Shown piece after piece: positions 54,642 through 63,339 of a stretch of 64,000 bases of DNA. Location: positions 48,360-112,359 of the forward strand of contig CAVECB010000001.1 in the NCBI GenBank assembly GCA_963614215.1. The letters are read 5' to 3'. The first letter of the stretch is position 1. Every line of letters begins with the position of its first letter. The notes under the pieces were generated by a model that saw nothing but the letters and a program-made list of their open reading frames with translations, made no database searches and was not told the origin of the DNA. Source of the stretch: CAVAWX01 sp963614215 (GTDB lineage Bacteria > Actinomycetota > Coriobacteriia > Coriobacteriales > QAMH01). Position numbers and translations under genes: made by a program.

Positions 54642-55475
54642 ATGTGGTCCACGTTTCTCCAGATGCTTAAAGACCTCGGCACCTGGCGCAGGCAGGTGTG
54701 GCACCTGGCCTACATCTCGCTGCGCCGCCAGACGCAAAACACGGTCTTTGGCTGGGCCTGGCTGTTTTTGAAGCCGGGCATGTACATCTTCTGCTTTTGG
54801 TTCGCGCTGTTTTTGGGGATGCGCGCCTCCGGCGGCAACATGACGGGCGCCGAGTACCTGATATGGCTGGCCTCGGGCATCATGCCGTGGTTTTTCCTGC
54901 AAGACACCATCAACCAGGGCTCGCACGTCTTCAACCAGTACGCCTATCTGGTGAACAAGCTGAAGTTTCCCGTCGCGCTCATCCCGGTCTTCCACATGCT
55001 CTCACTGATGTTTTTGCACCTTTTGCTCATGGCCGTACTCTTCATCATGTACGTGCTGTGTGGCGGCACCTTCGACATCTATTTTTTGCAGCTGCCGCTG
55101 ATCATGGTGATCATGTACGTGTTCTCGGTGGGCTACTCGCTCATGACCTCGCCGCTGTCGGCCATCAGCAAAGACGTCTCGAACCTTATCGCGACGCTCA
55201 GCACGATTCTCTTCTGGCTTTCCGGCGTCATCTTCGACGTGAACGCCATCCCCTACCACGCGGTGCAGACGGCGCTGCTGTTCAACCCCGTCACCTTCAT
55301 CGTGCAAAGCTACCGCACGGTATTTGCGAACGGCTCGGTGGTCAGCGGGATGGGCGGGTGGATTTGGCAAGACCCCACCTTCTTCTTCTGCGGTGTGGGC
55401 ACCATCATCGCCACCGTCTTCATCGGCCTGTTCGTCTTTTCGCGCCTGCGCAAGGAGATTCCAGACGTCTTGTAG
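54642..55475 (+). CDS. Polysaccharide/teichoic acid ABC exporter, permease subunit (TagG/Wzm-like)
   Basis: ABC-2 type permease of 277 aa with six hydrophobic segments (e.g. FGWAWLFLKPGMYIFCFWFALF near 36-57, FHMLSLMFLHLLLMAVLFIMYV near 112-133). The motif LIATLSTILFWLSGVIFDVNAIP is family-typical. It forms the channel with the ATPase just upstream (6 bp). No glycosyltransferase operon for the exported polymer lies in this window. Confidence 0.88.
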   Translation: MWSTFLQMLKDLGTWRRQVWHLAYISLRRQTQNTVFGWAWLFLKPGMYIFCFWFALFLGMRASGGNMTGAEYLIWLASGIMPWFFLQDTINQGSHVFNQYAYLVNKLKFPVALIPVFHMLSLMFLHLLLMAVLFIMYVLCGGTFDIYFLQLPLIMVIMYVFSVGYSLMTSPLSAISKDVSNLIATLSTILFWLSGVIFDVNAIPYHAVQTALLFNPVTFIVQSYRTVFANGSVVSGMGGWIWQDPTFFFCGVGTIIATVFIGLFVFSRLRKEIPDVL

Positions 55476-55550
55476 CGCAGCACGCGACGCGGTGTGGCGT
55501 TCATGGTGAATCGCCGGCTGCATGTTGAAGGCGGCGCCCGCGTCTCGGGG

Positions 55551-55556
55551 TACAAT
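55551..55556 (+). promoter_or_regulatory. -10 of a predicted leaderless transcript (DUF2064 gene)
   Basis: TACAAT, six bases (CGGCGC), then ATG at 55563, the same spacing as at 39721-39733; no ribosome site. Confidence 0.55.
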
Positions 55557-55562
55557 CGGCGC

Positions 55563-56444
55563 ATGAACACGAGAAAAAATGCCATCCTCCTTTTTTCGAA
55601 GGTGCCCGAGCCGGGCAAGGTGAAGACGCGCCTCACGCCCATCAAAGACGGCTTCTTTCCGCCCGAGACGGCGTCTGCGCTCTACCACTGCATGCTCTTT
55701 GATGTGGTCGAGATCTGCTGCGATGCCTGCGCGGACCTGGAACGGGCCGACCTGGAGCGCCGCGCGATGGAGGGCACCTGCGAGTACGTCCCCGTCTGCG
55801 ACGAATACGACATCTTCATCTCGTCGCCCGGTGCCGCCCAAGAGCAGCAGATGCGCGAGCTGTTTGCCGCTAGCGGGGCCTGGCCGCGCCATATTTCCTT
55901 CATCCACGACGACGGCGCCAGCTTCGACGAGCATTACAACGACGCGTTTTCCCAGGTTTTCGCCTGCGGCTACGACACGGTGCTGTCCATGGGCTGCGAC
56001 ATGCCGGCCCTGCGTCGTACGGTGGTGGAGGAGGGTTTCGCGCGCCTGCACGAGCTGTGCGAGGTCGAGGGCGGCGGCATCGTGGTGGCGCCCGACCAGG
56101 AGATGGGCGTTTCCATCGTGGGGTGGACGCGCGACACGGCCTTCGACCATACGGGCGTCTTCTACAACGCCGAGGGGCTGACGGTGCTGCCGGCCTACAT
56201 CCAAAAAGCCGATGCGCTCGGCCTGCCGGCGCTCTACCTGCCCGATGTACCCGACGTGGACACGATGGCGGACCTGAACCACAACGTCACTCTCGTGCAG
56301 GCGCTCGAGTATTGCGCGCGCTTCCAGGTAGACATCACAGCGCCGCACCGCACGGCGCAGGCCTTGCGCGAGATGGGCTACACCGACATACGCGTCATGC
56401 CCAACGACCTGCGCGACGACCGCGACGAGATAGACCTCGGGTGA
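55563..56444 (+). CDS. DUF2064/TIGR04282 glycosyltransferase-like protein
   Basis: 293 aa. The N-terminus AILLFSKVPEPGKVKTRL is the hallmark of the DUF2064 (GT-A fold) family, related to nucleotidyl/glycosyl transferases; Asp residues in SMGCDMPALR form the DxD-like site. Homologues are often fused to or beside family-2 glycosyltransferases; here it follows the exporter pair. The ATG has no Shine-Dalgarno sequence but a TACAAT at the spacing for a leaderless mRNA. Substrate unknown. Confidence 0.82.
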   Translation: MNTRKNAILLFSKVPEPGKVKTRLTPIKDGFFPPETASALYHCMLFDVVEICCDACADLERADLERRAMEGTCEYVPVCDEYDIFISSPGAAQEQQMRELFAASGAWPRHISFIHDDGASFDEHYNDAFSQVFACGYDTVLSMGCDMPALRRTVVEEGFARLHELCEVEGGGIVVAPDQEMGVSIVGWTRDTAFDHTGVFYNAEGLTVLPAYIQKADALGLPALYLPDVPDVDTMADLNHNVTLVQALEYCARFQVDITAPHRTAQALREMGYTDIRVMPNDLRDDRDEIDLG

Positions 56445-56538
56445 AGCGCGGCGCGTCGGTGTGTCGGCGCCTGCAACGCCGCGCCGCCCGGGCGTGTGCT
56501 GCACGGGGTACCTGAAAAATCGGCAAAATCGGTGGAAT

Positions 56539-56547
56539 TGTGGATAA
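56539..56547 (-). promoter_or_regulatory. Perfect DnaA box upstream of dnaB
   Basis: TGTGGATAA on the + strand, i.e. TTATCCACA on the minus strand, a perfect 9-mer DnaA box. A second box was not found in the 238-bp space (56445-56682), which otherwise holds the TAGAGT -10 candidate and AT-richer sequence. Confidence 0.55.
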
Positions 56548-56637
56548 GTCTGCGTTCGGGCAGGAGCCGAACACGGGCGCATTCCACAACGGCTGTTGAA
56601 AGCGTGTTTCGCGGAAAAACGTGTCCGCCCGCAACGC

Positions 56638-56643
56638 TAGAGT
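56638..56643 (+). promoter_or_regulatory. Putative dnaB -10
   Basis: TAGAGT in GCTAGAGT, 39 bp before the dnaB start; identical octamer to that upstream of secA. Confidence 0.4.
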
Positions 56644-56682
56644 AGGGGGCAATCGAGACCACCGCGAGAAGAAAGCGCAACG

Positions 56683-58107
56683 ATGCCCGAACTTGCCTAC
56701 TCAGCCGGGCCGGCCGCAAAGCCGCGCCCCTTGAACAACCCCGGCGCCGAGCGCGTCATCCCGCAAAACATCGACGCGGAAAAAGCCGTGCTCGCGGCCA
56801 TGATGTTCGACAACGAGGTGGCCGAGGAGGCCTTCACCAAGATCACGGCCGACGAGTTCTACCGCCCTGCGCACCGCAAGATCTTCGTGGCGATGCAGGA
56901 GCTGTCGGCCAAGGGCATCCCGGTGGACCAGATATCGCTTGCCTCGCGCCTGCAGGCCAAAGGCGAGCTGGAGGCCGTCGGCGGGAAGCCCTACGTCATC
57001 GAGCTGGGCAACAATTCCTACGCGATGGACAACTGGACGCACCACATCGACGTGGTGAAGCGCGAGTCGCTGCTGCGCGCGCTGGTCGGCGCCGGTGCCC
57101 GCATTCAGGCCATCGGCTACGACGCCCCCGACGACCTCGACGAGGTGGTCGAGGAGTCGGAAAAGCTGCTGTTTTCCGTCACGAACCAGCGTGTCGCCAC
57201 CGGCTTCAAGGGTGCCGATTCCCTCGTGCTGGAAGCCTTCGAGGAGCTGCGCGATTTGGCCGAAAGCGGCGGGCGCATGCTCGGGGTGCGCACGGGTTTC
57301 AAAGACCTCGACGAGCTTTTGGGCGGCCTGCGCGGCGGCGATTTGGTCATACTCGCGGCGCGTCCCTCCGTGGGCAAGACCGCCTTGGCCCTCAACATCG
57401 CCTCGCGTGCCGCGCAGTTGGGCACCGCCGTTGCCTTCTTCAGCTTGGAGATGTCGGCCACGCAGCTCATCTCGCGCGTGCTGGCCACCGAGACGCAGAT
57501 CGACTCCAAAAAGCTCCAGACCGGCCAGGGCCTGCGCGCCGCCGATTGGCAAAGCCTCATCCAGGCCTCGGGCACCCTGTCCAAGCTCAGCTTGTGGATC
57601 GACGACACGCCTTCGGCGTCCATACTCGAGGTGCGCGCCAAGGCCCGCCGGCAGCTGCGCGGGGTCGCGCCGGAAAAAGGCCTCATCATCGTCGACTACC
57701 TGCAGCTCATGCAGCCGCAGAACTCGCGCACGGAATCGCGTCAGGTCGAGATCGCCGAGATATCGCGCGGCCTGAAGATCTTGGCAAAAGAGCTGGACAT
57801 GCCCATCATCGCGCTTTCGCAGCTCTCGCGTGCCGTCGAGTCGCGCCAAGACAAACGCCCCATACTCTCGGACCTGCGCGAATCCGGCGCCATCGAGCAA
57901 GACGCCGACGTGGTCATGTTCCTCGACCGCTCCAAGACGGTCAACGAGGCCGAGCAGGAGGGGCGCCCGGATTGGGGCGTGGCCGACGTCATCGTGGCCA
58001 AGCATCGCAGCGGGCCTATCGGCACGGTGCACCTGGCCTTCAAGGAGAACTCCACGCGCTTCGACAACATGGCCTTTACCGACGACCGCTACGCCGAGGA
58101 GTATTAG
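56683..58107 (+). CDS. dnaB: Replicative DNA helicase DnaB
   Basis: Hexameric fork helicase. The N-terminal domain begins RVIPQNIDAEKAVLAAMM, the RecA-like C-terminal domain has Walker A ARPSVGKTA (about 226-234), Walker B LIIVDYLQLM, SQLSRAVESR and the arginine-finger region HRSGPIGTV. 474 aa, normal, with no intein. The usual neighbours rplI and ssb are not seen; the upstream gene is unrelated and the downstream side runs into the assembly gap. Confidence 0.96.
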   Translation: MPELAYSAGPAAKPRPLNNPGAERVIPQNIDAEKAVLAAMMFDNEVAEEAFTKITADEFYRPAHRKIFVAMQELSAKGIPVDQISLASRLQAKGELEAVGGKPYVIELGNNSYAMDNWTHHIDVVKRESLLRALVGAGARIQAIGYDAPDDLDEVVEESEKLLFSVTNQRVATGFKGADSLVLEAFEELRDLAESGGRMLGVRTGFKDLDELLGGLRGGDLVILAARPSVGKTALALNIASRAAQLGTAVAFFSLEMSATQLISRVLATETQIDSKKLQTGQGLRAADWQSLIQASGTLSKLSLWIDDTPSASILEVRAKARRQLRGVAPEKGLIIVDYLQLMQPQNSRTESRQVEIAEISRGLKILAKELDMPIIALSQLSRAVESRQDKRPILSDLRESGAIEQDADVVMFLDRSKTVNEAEQEGRPDWGVADVIVAKHRSGPIGTVHLAFKENSTRFDNMAFTDDRYAEEY

Positions 58108-58110
58108 GGC

Positions 58111-58186
58111 NNNNNNNNNNNNNNNNNNNNNNNNNNNNNNNNNNNNNNNNNNNNNNNNNNNNNNNNNNNNNNNNNNNNNNNNNNNN
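58111..58186. other. Assembly gap (76 N)
   Basis: Unknown bases directly after dnaB. The true length may differ, so the distance between dnaB and purA is not known, and a small gene or repeat could be missing. Confidence 0.99.
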
Positions 58187-58231
58187 CCCTTTTTCACCGA
58201 GGCTTCACACGGGGCGCACACACGCATTCGC

Positions 58232-58237
58232 TACACT
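58232..58237 (+). promoter_or_regulatory. Putative purA -10
   Basis: TACACT, 94 bp before the purA start. The leader shows no purine-riboswitch-like fold that I can recognise. Confidence 0.35.
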
Positions 58238-58331
58238 GTTGCAAGTGAAGACAAGCGCGCGGCCGCCTTTTCCCGACGCGAAGGGGCGGGTGAACATCCG
58301 CGGCGCGCCACCCGACGAAAAAGGAGCAGAC

Positions 58332-59615
58332 ATGCCGGGCACCATCCTTGTGGGCACGCAATGGGGCGACGAGGGCAAAGGCAAGGTCACGGACCTGATT
58401 GCGCGCGACTACGATTTCGTGGTGCGCTTCCAGGGCGGCAACAACGCCGGCCACACCGTCATCCACGGCGACACGAAGCTCGCGCTGCACCTCATCCCGA
58501 GCGGCATCATGTACGATGCGGTCACGCCTGTGATCGGCAACGGCTGCGTCATTGACCCGCATGTGCTCGTCGAAGAGATGGACATGCTCGAGTCTAAGGG
58601 CATTGCCACCGACAAGCTGCGCATATCCGGCAACGCGCATGTGATCATGCCCTACCACCTCGACTTAGACGGCGCCGACGAGGCGCGTCTGGGCAAAAAC
58701 AAGATAGGCACGACCAAGCGCGGCATCGGCCCTTGCTACCAAGACAAGTTTGCCCGCTACGGCATACGCGTCCAAGACCTGCTCGACGAGCACATCCTGC
58801 GCGAGAAGCTGGCCGCCGCCCTTTCGGTGAAAAACGACATCCTGGAAAAGGTCTACGGCCTGCCCGGGTATACGGTGGACGCGATCTGCGACGAGTACCT
58901 GCCCTTTGCCGCGCGCATGCGCCCGCACGTCATCGACGCCGCCCAGGTTCTAAACGAGGCCCTGCGCGGGGGCAAGCGCGTGCTTTTCGAGGGGGCGCAG
59001 GCCACGCAGCTCGACATCGATCACGGCACCTACCCCTTCGTCACCTCCAGCAACTGCACGGCCGGCGGCGCCTGCACGGGCAGCGGCGTGGGGCCTGTGG
59101 CCATGGAGCGTGTTGTGGGCGTGGCCAAGGCCTATCTCACGCGTGTGGGCTCGGGTCCTTTCCCCACCGAGCTCGACGACGAGGACGGCGCGCGGCTGGC
59201 CGAGGTGGGCTGCGAGGTGGGCGTCACGACGGGGCGCGCGCGACGCACGGGTTGGTACGACGCGGTGGTCGTGCGCTACGCCGCCGAGGTCAACGGCCTG
59301 ACCGACATCGCGCTCACGAAGCTTGACGTGCTGGGCGCTTTCGAGACCATCAAGGTGTGCACCGCCTACGAGGCCGACGGGCGCAACTGGGCGAGCGTGC
59401 CCGGCCAGCAGACGGCGTTTCACCATGCGAAGCCCGTCTACGAGGAGCTGCCCGGCTGGAATTGCGACATCTCGGGCTGCCGCAGCTTCGAGGAGTTGCC
59501 GAAAGAGGCGCGCGACTACGTGGCGTTTCTCGAAGAGCTTGCCGGCGTGCGCGTCAGCATCGTCACTGTGGGTGCCGAGCGCGACCAGACTATTTTGCGC
59601 GGCTGGGACGAATAG
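58332..59615 (+). CDS. purA: Adenylosuccinate synthetase
   Basis: Joins IMP and aspartate with GTP hydrolysis in AMP synthesis. The GTP-binding loop GTQWGDEGKGK at the N-terminus (about 9-19), GGNNAGHT, KRGIGPCYQDK and VGVTTGRARRTGWYDAV are all family features. 427 aa. The ATG has AAGGAG 5 nt upstream. It is the first of four purine genes here, with a LytTR regulator inserted after it. Confidence 0.96.
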   Translation: MPGTILVGTQWGDEGKGKVTDLIARDYDFVVRFQGGNNAGHTVIHGDTKLALHLIPSGIMYDAVTPVIGNGCVIDPHVLVEEMDMLESKGIATDKLRISGNAHVIMPYHLDLDGADEARLGKNKIGTTKRGIGPCYQDKFARYGIRVQDLLDEHILREKLAAALSVKNDILEKVYGLPGYTVDAICDEYLPFAARMRPHVIDAAQVLNEALRGGKRVLFEGAQATQLDIDHGTYPFVTSSNCTAGGACTGSGVGPVAMERVVGVAKAYLTRVGSGPFPTELDDEDGARLAEVGCEVGVTTGRARRTGWYDAVVVRYAAEVNGLTDIALTKLDVLGAFETIKVCTAYEADGRNWASVPGQQTAFHHAKPVYEELPGWNCDISGCRSFEELPKEARDYVAFLEELAGVRVSIVTVGAERDQTILRGWDE

Positions 59616-59753
59616 CGGGTGCGGCCGGGCGCAACGGTGTCGGCACCGCGCCACAAGGGTCGCATGTTCGCATTGTGGGGATTGCCGGGGCGCCCTCGCA
59701 TTTGATGGTATGATGCAGGCAGTTTTGCGAGTACTTTCGACGGGAGTCACAGC

Positions 59754-60476
59754 ATGCTCAAAGCCATCATCGTCGACGACGAGGCGCCTGCGCGCTCCGA
59801 GCTGCGTTTCCTTTTGGGCGAGACCGGGCAGGTGGAGGTCGCGGCCGAAGCCGCGAACGTGCGCGAGGCCATAGAAAAGCTCAAGGAGTCGGGCGCCGAC
59901 ATCATGTTCCTTGACGTGGACATGCCGGGTGCGAACGGCCTGCAGCTCGCCGAAGCGCTGCGCACCCTCAAATACCCGCCCTACATTGTCTTTGTCACCG
60001 CCTACAGCGAGTACGCGGTCAAGGCTTTCGAGGTGAACGCGACGGACTACCTGGTCAAGCCGGTCGAGACCGCGCGTCTGCAGCAGGCCATCACCAAAGT
60101 GCGGCAGCTGATCGCCGCGCAGGGCCGCTCCACTTCCGACGAGCGCATCCCCGTGGAAAAAGGCGGGCGCAAGCTCTTGATCGCGGCGGACAAGATTCGC
60201 TACATCATGGCCAAGGAGGACTACTCCTACATCCACACCAGTACCGACGAGCGCTATCTGTCCACCACGTCGCTGGCCCAGCTGGAAGAAAAGCTCGAGC
60301 CGCTCGGGTTTTTCCGCGTGCACAGGCGCTACCTCGTCAACCTCGCCTTCGTGAAGGAGGTCGTCCCCGTCAACGGCGGCACCCTAGAGATTGCCATCTC
60401 GGGCGAGGACGAGGGGCAGAAGATCCCCGTCTCGCGCCGACGCGTCTCCGCGTTCAAGAAGGCCATCGGATTTTAA
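59754..60476 (+). CDS. LytTR-family response regulator
   Basis: 240 aa. An N-terminal receiver with the acidic pair DDE (8-10), phosphoacceptor Asp54 in MFLDVDMPG and the conserved Lys in YLVKPVE (near 104), followed by a LytTR DNA-binding domain (about 135-238; YIMAKEDYSYIHT, GFFRVHRRYLVNLAFV). No histidine kinase is nearby, so its partner is elsewhere. A TATGAT at 59709-59714 may be its -10. purF follows 9 bp after its stop and is probably co-transcribed. Confidence 0.9.
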   Translation: MLKAIIVDDEAPARSELRFLLGETGQVEVAAEAANVREAIEKLKESGADIMFLDVDMPGANGLQLAEALRTLKYPPYIVFVTAYSEYAVKAFEVNATDYLVKPVETARLQQAITKVRQLIAAQGRSTSDERIPVEKGGRKLLIAADKIRYIMAKEDYSYIHTSTDERYLSTTSLAQLEEKLEPLGFFRVHRRYLVNLAFVKEVVPVNGGTLEIAISGEDEGQKIPVSRRRVSAFKKAIGF

Positions 60477-60485
60477 GGGCGCGTC

Positions 60486-62213
60486 ATGCGCGACGACGAC
60501 TTTTTCACCGGCGTCCCAGACACTTTCCTCGACGACGACTCTCCCAAAGACGAGTGCGCGGTCTTCGGGGTGTGGGCGCCCAAGGGCGACGCCGCACGCA
60601 TCGCCTATTTCGGCTTGCAGGCGCTGCAGCACCGCGGCCAGGAATCGGCGGGCATCGCAGCCGGCGACGGCGAGACCGTCGTGGTGAAAAAGGATCTCGG
60701 GCTGGTCACGCGCGTTTTTTCCGAAAGCGATTTTGCGGCGCTGTCCGGCCAGGTGGCCATCGGGCACGCGCGCTACTCCACCAGCGGGGGCGCCGGCTCG
60801 TGGGAGGCCGCCCAGCCGCACCTGTCTGCCATCGGCGAGGAGATTGTGGCCGTCGCGCACAACGGCACGCTGGTGAACACCTCGCATTTGCGCGTCGAGC
60901 TGATCGAGCGCGGCGTCTCGTTTCGCAGCGCCACCGACAGCGAGGTGGCGGCCAAGCTGATCGGCTACTACACCGAGCAGACCCACCACATACGCGAGGG
61001 CATCAAGCACACGATGCAGATGGTCGAAGGCGCCTACGCGATGGTTCTCATCACCCGCGAGGCGCTCTATGCGTTTCGCGACCCGAACGGCATACGCCCG
61101 CTGTGCATAGGGCGCATGGCCGACGGCGGCTGGTGTGTGGCCAGCGAGACCTGCGGTTTGGACATCGCCGGCGCGAGCTACGTGCGCGACGTGGCTCCAG
61201 GCGAGATAGTGCGCCTGAACGGCGAGGGTCTTGTGTGCGAGCAGGGTGTTGCCGCGCGGCGTCCGGCGGCGTGCATCTTCGAGCAGGTCTATTTCGCGCG
61301 CCCAGACAGTATCTTCAACGGCACGACGGTGTATCAGTCGCGCGTGTGGATGGGGCGCGTGCTGGCCGCCGAGGCGCCGGCTGATGCCGACATATGCATA
61401 GGCGTGCCCGACAGCGGCATCCCGGGTGCCATCGGGTTTTCGCGCGAGAGCGGCATCCCTTATGCCGAGGGCATAGTGAAGAACCGCTACGTGGGCCGCA
61501 CCTTCATCCAGCCCACGCAGGAGCTGCGCCAGATGGGCATACGCCTGAAGCTGAACCCCATGCGCTCGGCTATCGAGGGCAGGCGTCTCGTGGTCATCGA
61601 CGACAGCATCGTGCGCGGCAACACCTCTCGTCAGCTCGTGCAGATGTTGCGCGACGCGGGCGCGGCCGAGGTGCACCTGCGCATCGTCAGCCCGCCCACC
61701 GCGTGGCCGTGCTTCTATGGCGTGGACACGGCGGTTCAAGACGAGCTGGTGGCGGCGCGTTGCAGCGTGGACGAGGTGTGCGAGATGGTGGGCGCGGATT
61801 CGCTTGCCTACATCAGCTTGGACGGATTGGTGAAGGCCGTGTGCATGCGCGGCACGGCAGGTGGGGCGGTGCGCGGCCCGGGTGCCGGCGCGGCAAGAAG
61901 TGGTGAAGGGGAAGGTGCCGAAGGGGCGCGTTGCGATGCGGCGCCTGCGGATGATGCGGCGACGCGTTGCGGTGCGGCGCCTGAGGACGGCGAAGCGGCG
62001 GCGCGCGCGGGCAGCGTGCCATGTGCCGCAGACCCCGAGGCCGGCGCGCGTGCAGGCGAGGACGCGGGCTTTTGCATGGCGTGCTTTTCCGGGCGCTACC
62101 CCGTGCGCATCCCCGAGCGTTTCTGCGCGGGCAGCTTTTCGGACGGCGCTCGCCCGGTCTTTCTTGACGAGGGCGAGGCGGCCGCGCACGCACAGTGCGG
62201 CATCGACGGCTGA
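60486..62213 (+). CDS. purF: Amidophosphoribosyltransferase with low-complexity insertion
   Basis: First step of purine synthesis (glutamine plus PRPP). The N-terminal nucleophile is Cys24 after a 23-residue propeptide (KDE-CAVFGVW), followed by QALQHRGQESAGIA; the PRPP motif is VVIDDSIVRGNTSRQ. Cysteines equivalent to the Bacillus 4Fe-4S ligands are present (CIFEQVYF, WPCFYG, and CMAC in GFCMACFSG). About 70 residues of Ala/Gly/Glu-rich low complexity (near 456-527) are inserted between VKAVCM and GFCMACFSG, making it 575 aa instead of about 475-510. Frame is intact. Confidence 0.93.
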   Translation: MRDDDFFTGVPDTFLDDDSPKDECAVFGVWAPKGDAARIAYFGLQALQHRGQESAGIAAGDGETVVVKKDLGLVTRVFSESDFAALSGQVAIGHARYSTSGGAGSWEAAQPHLSAIGEEIVAVAHNGTLVNTSHLRVELIERGVSFRSATDSEVAAKLIGYYTEQTHHIREGIKHTMQMVEGAYAMVLITREALYAFRDPNGIRPLCIGRMADGGWCVASETCGLDIAGASYVRDVAPGEIVRLNGEGLVCEQGVAARRPAACIFEQVYFARPDSIFNGTTVYQSRVWMGRVLAAEAPADADICIGVPDSGIPGAIGFSRESGIPYAEGIVKNRYVGRTFIQPTQELRQMGIRLKLNPMRSAIEGRRLVVIDDSIVRGNTSRQLVQMLRDAGAAEVHLRIVSPPTAWPCFYGVDTAVQDELVAARCSVDEVCEMVGADSLAYISLDGLVKAVCMRGTAGGAVRGPGAGAARSGEGEGAEGARCDAAPADDAATRCGAAPEDGEAAARAGSVPCAADPEAGARAGEDAGFCMACFSGRYPVRIPERFCAGSFSDGARPVFLDEGEAAAHAQCGIDG

Positions 62214-62286
62214 TGGAAGCCGGGCGCAAAACGGGCGCGCAGCGGGCTTTCGAACAACGGCGGCACACAGGGAAAAGAGGACGCGC

Positions 62287-63339
62287 ATGAGCGGAAACGA
62301 GCAGGTCACCTACAAAGACGCGGGCGTCGACATCGTCGAGGGCGCGCGGGCGGTCGATGCCATCCGCGACGCCGTGGCCTCGACGCGCCGCCCCGAAGTC
62401 ATCGGCGACATTGGCGGTTTCGGCGGACTGTTTTCCGCGGCGGCGCTCAAGGGCATGGACGACCCCGTGCTCGTCTCCGGCACCGACGGCGTGGGCACGA
62501 AGCTGGTGCTCGCGCAGATGGCCGGGCGGCATGCCACGGTGGGCATCGACCTTGTGGCCATGTGCGTCAACGACGTGCTCGCCTGCGGGGCCGAGCCGCT
62601 GTTTTTCCTCGACTACGTGGCCGTGGGCAAGCTCGATAGCGCCCAGATGGCCGAGATTGTGGGCGGCGTGGCTGAGGGCTGCCGGCAGGCGGGCTGCGCG
62701 CTCGTGGGCGGCGAGATGGCCGAGCATCCGGGCGTCATGCCGGCCGGCGACTACGACCTGTCCGGATTTTGCGTAGGCGTGGTGGACCGCCCGAAGATGA
62801 TAGGTCCTGCCCTCGTGCGCGAGGGCGACTGCATCTTGGGGCTGGCCAGCACCGGCGTGCACTCCAACGGATTTTCGCTGGTGCGCCGCGCCGTGGTCGA
62901 ACGCATGGATCGCGCCGAGCTGGACGAGCCGCGGCCTGAGCTGGGCGGTGCAAGCCTGATGGACGCGCTGCTTGCGCCGACGCGCATCTACGTGAAGCCG
63001 GTCTTGGGCCTTTTGCGCGCGGGACTGCCCGTCCACGCTTGCGCCCACATCACCGGCGGCGGCATCACCGAAAACCTCGACCGTGCCCTGCCGCCACAAC
63101 TCGACGCGCAGGTGCGGCTCGGCTCCTGGGAGTGCCCGCCCGTCATCGACTTCGTGGTGAAGGCGGCGGGGCTTTCGCGCGAGGAGGCGCTCAAGACCTT
63201 CAACATGGGACTGGGCATGTGCGTGATATGCGACGCGGACGCGGCGGATGCGGTGCGCGCGCAGTTGGAGCAGGCAGGCCAGACGGTGTTTACGGTCGGG
63301 CGCGTGGTGTCCGGCAGCGGCAAGGTGGTGTACGCATGA
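62287..63339 (+). CDS. purM: Phosphoribosylformylglycinamidine cyclo-ligase (AIR synthetase)
   Basis: Fifth step of purine synthesis, closing the imidazole ring with ATP. Family motifs: TYKDAGVDI at the start, VSGTDGVGTKLVLA, MCVNDVLACGAEPLFFLDY, ALVGGEMAEHPGVM and AHITGGGITENL. 350 aa. AAAAGAGG precedes the ATG at 62287. The 3' end overlaps purN by 4 bp (ATGA), so the two are coupled. Confidence 0.96.
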   Translation: MSGNEQVTYKDAGVDIVEGARAVDAIRDAVASTRRPEVIGDIGGFGGLFSAAALKGMDDPVLVSGTDGVGTKLVLAQMAGRHATVGIDLVAMCVNDVLACGAEPLFFLDYVAVGKLDSAQMAEIVGGVAEGCRQAGCALVGGEMAEHPGVMPAGDYDLSGFCVGVVDRPKMIGPALVREGDCILGLASTGVHSNGFSLVRRAVVERMDRAELDEPRPELGGASLMDALLAPTRIYVKPVLGLLRAGLPVHACAHITGGGITENLDRALPPQLDAQVRLGSWECPPVIDFVVKAAGLSREEALKTFNMGLGMCVICDADAADAVRAQLEQAGQTVFTVGRVVSGSGKVVYA

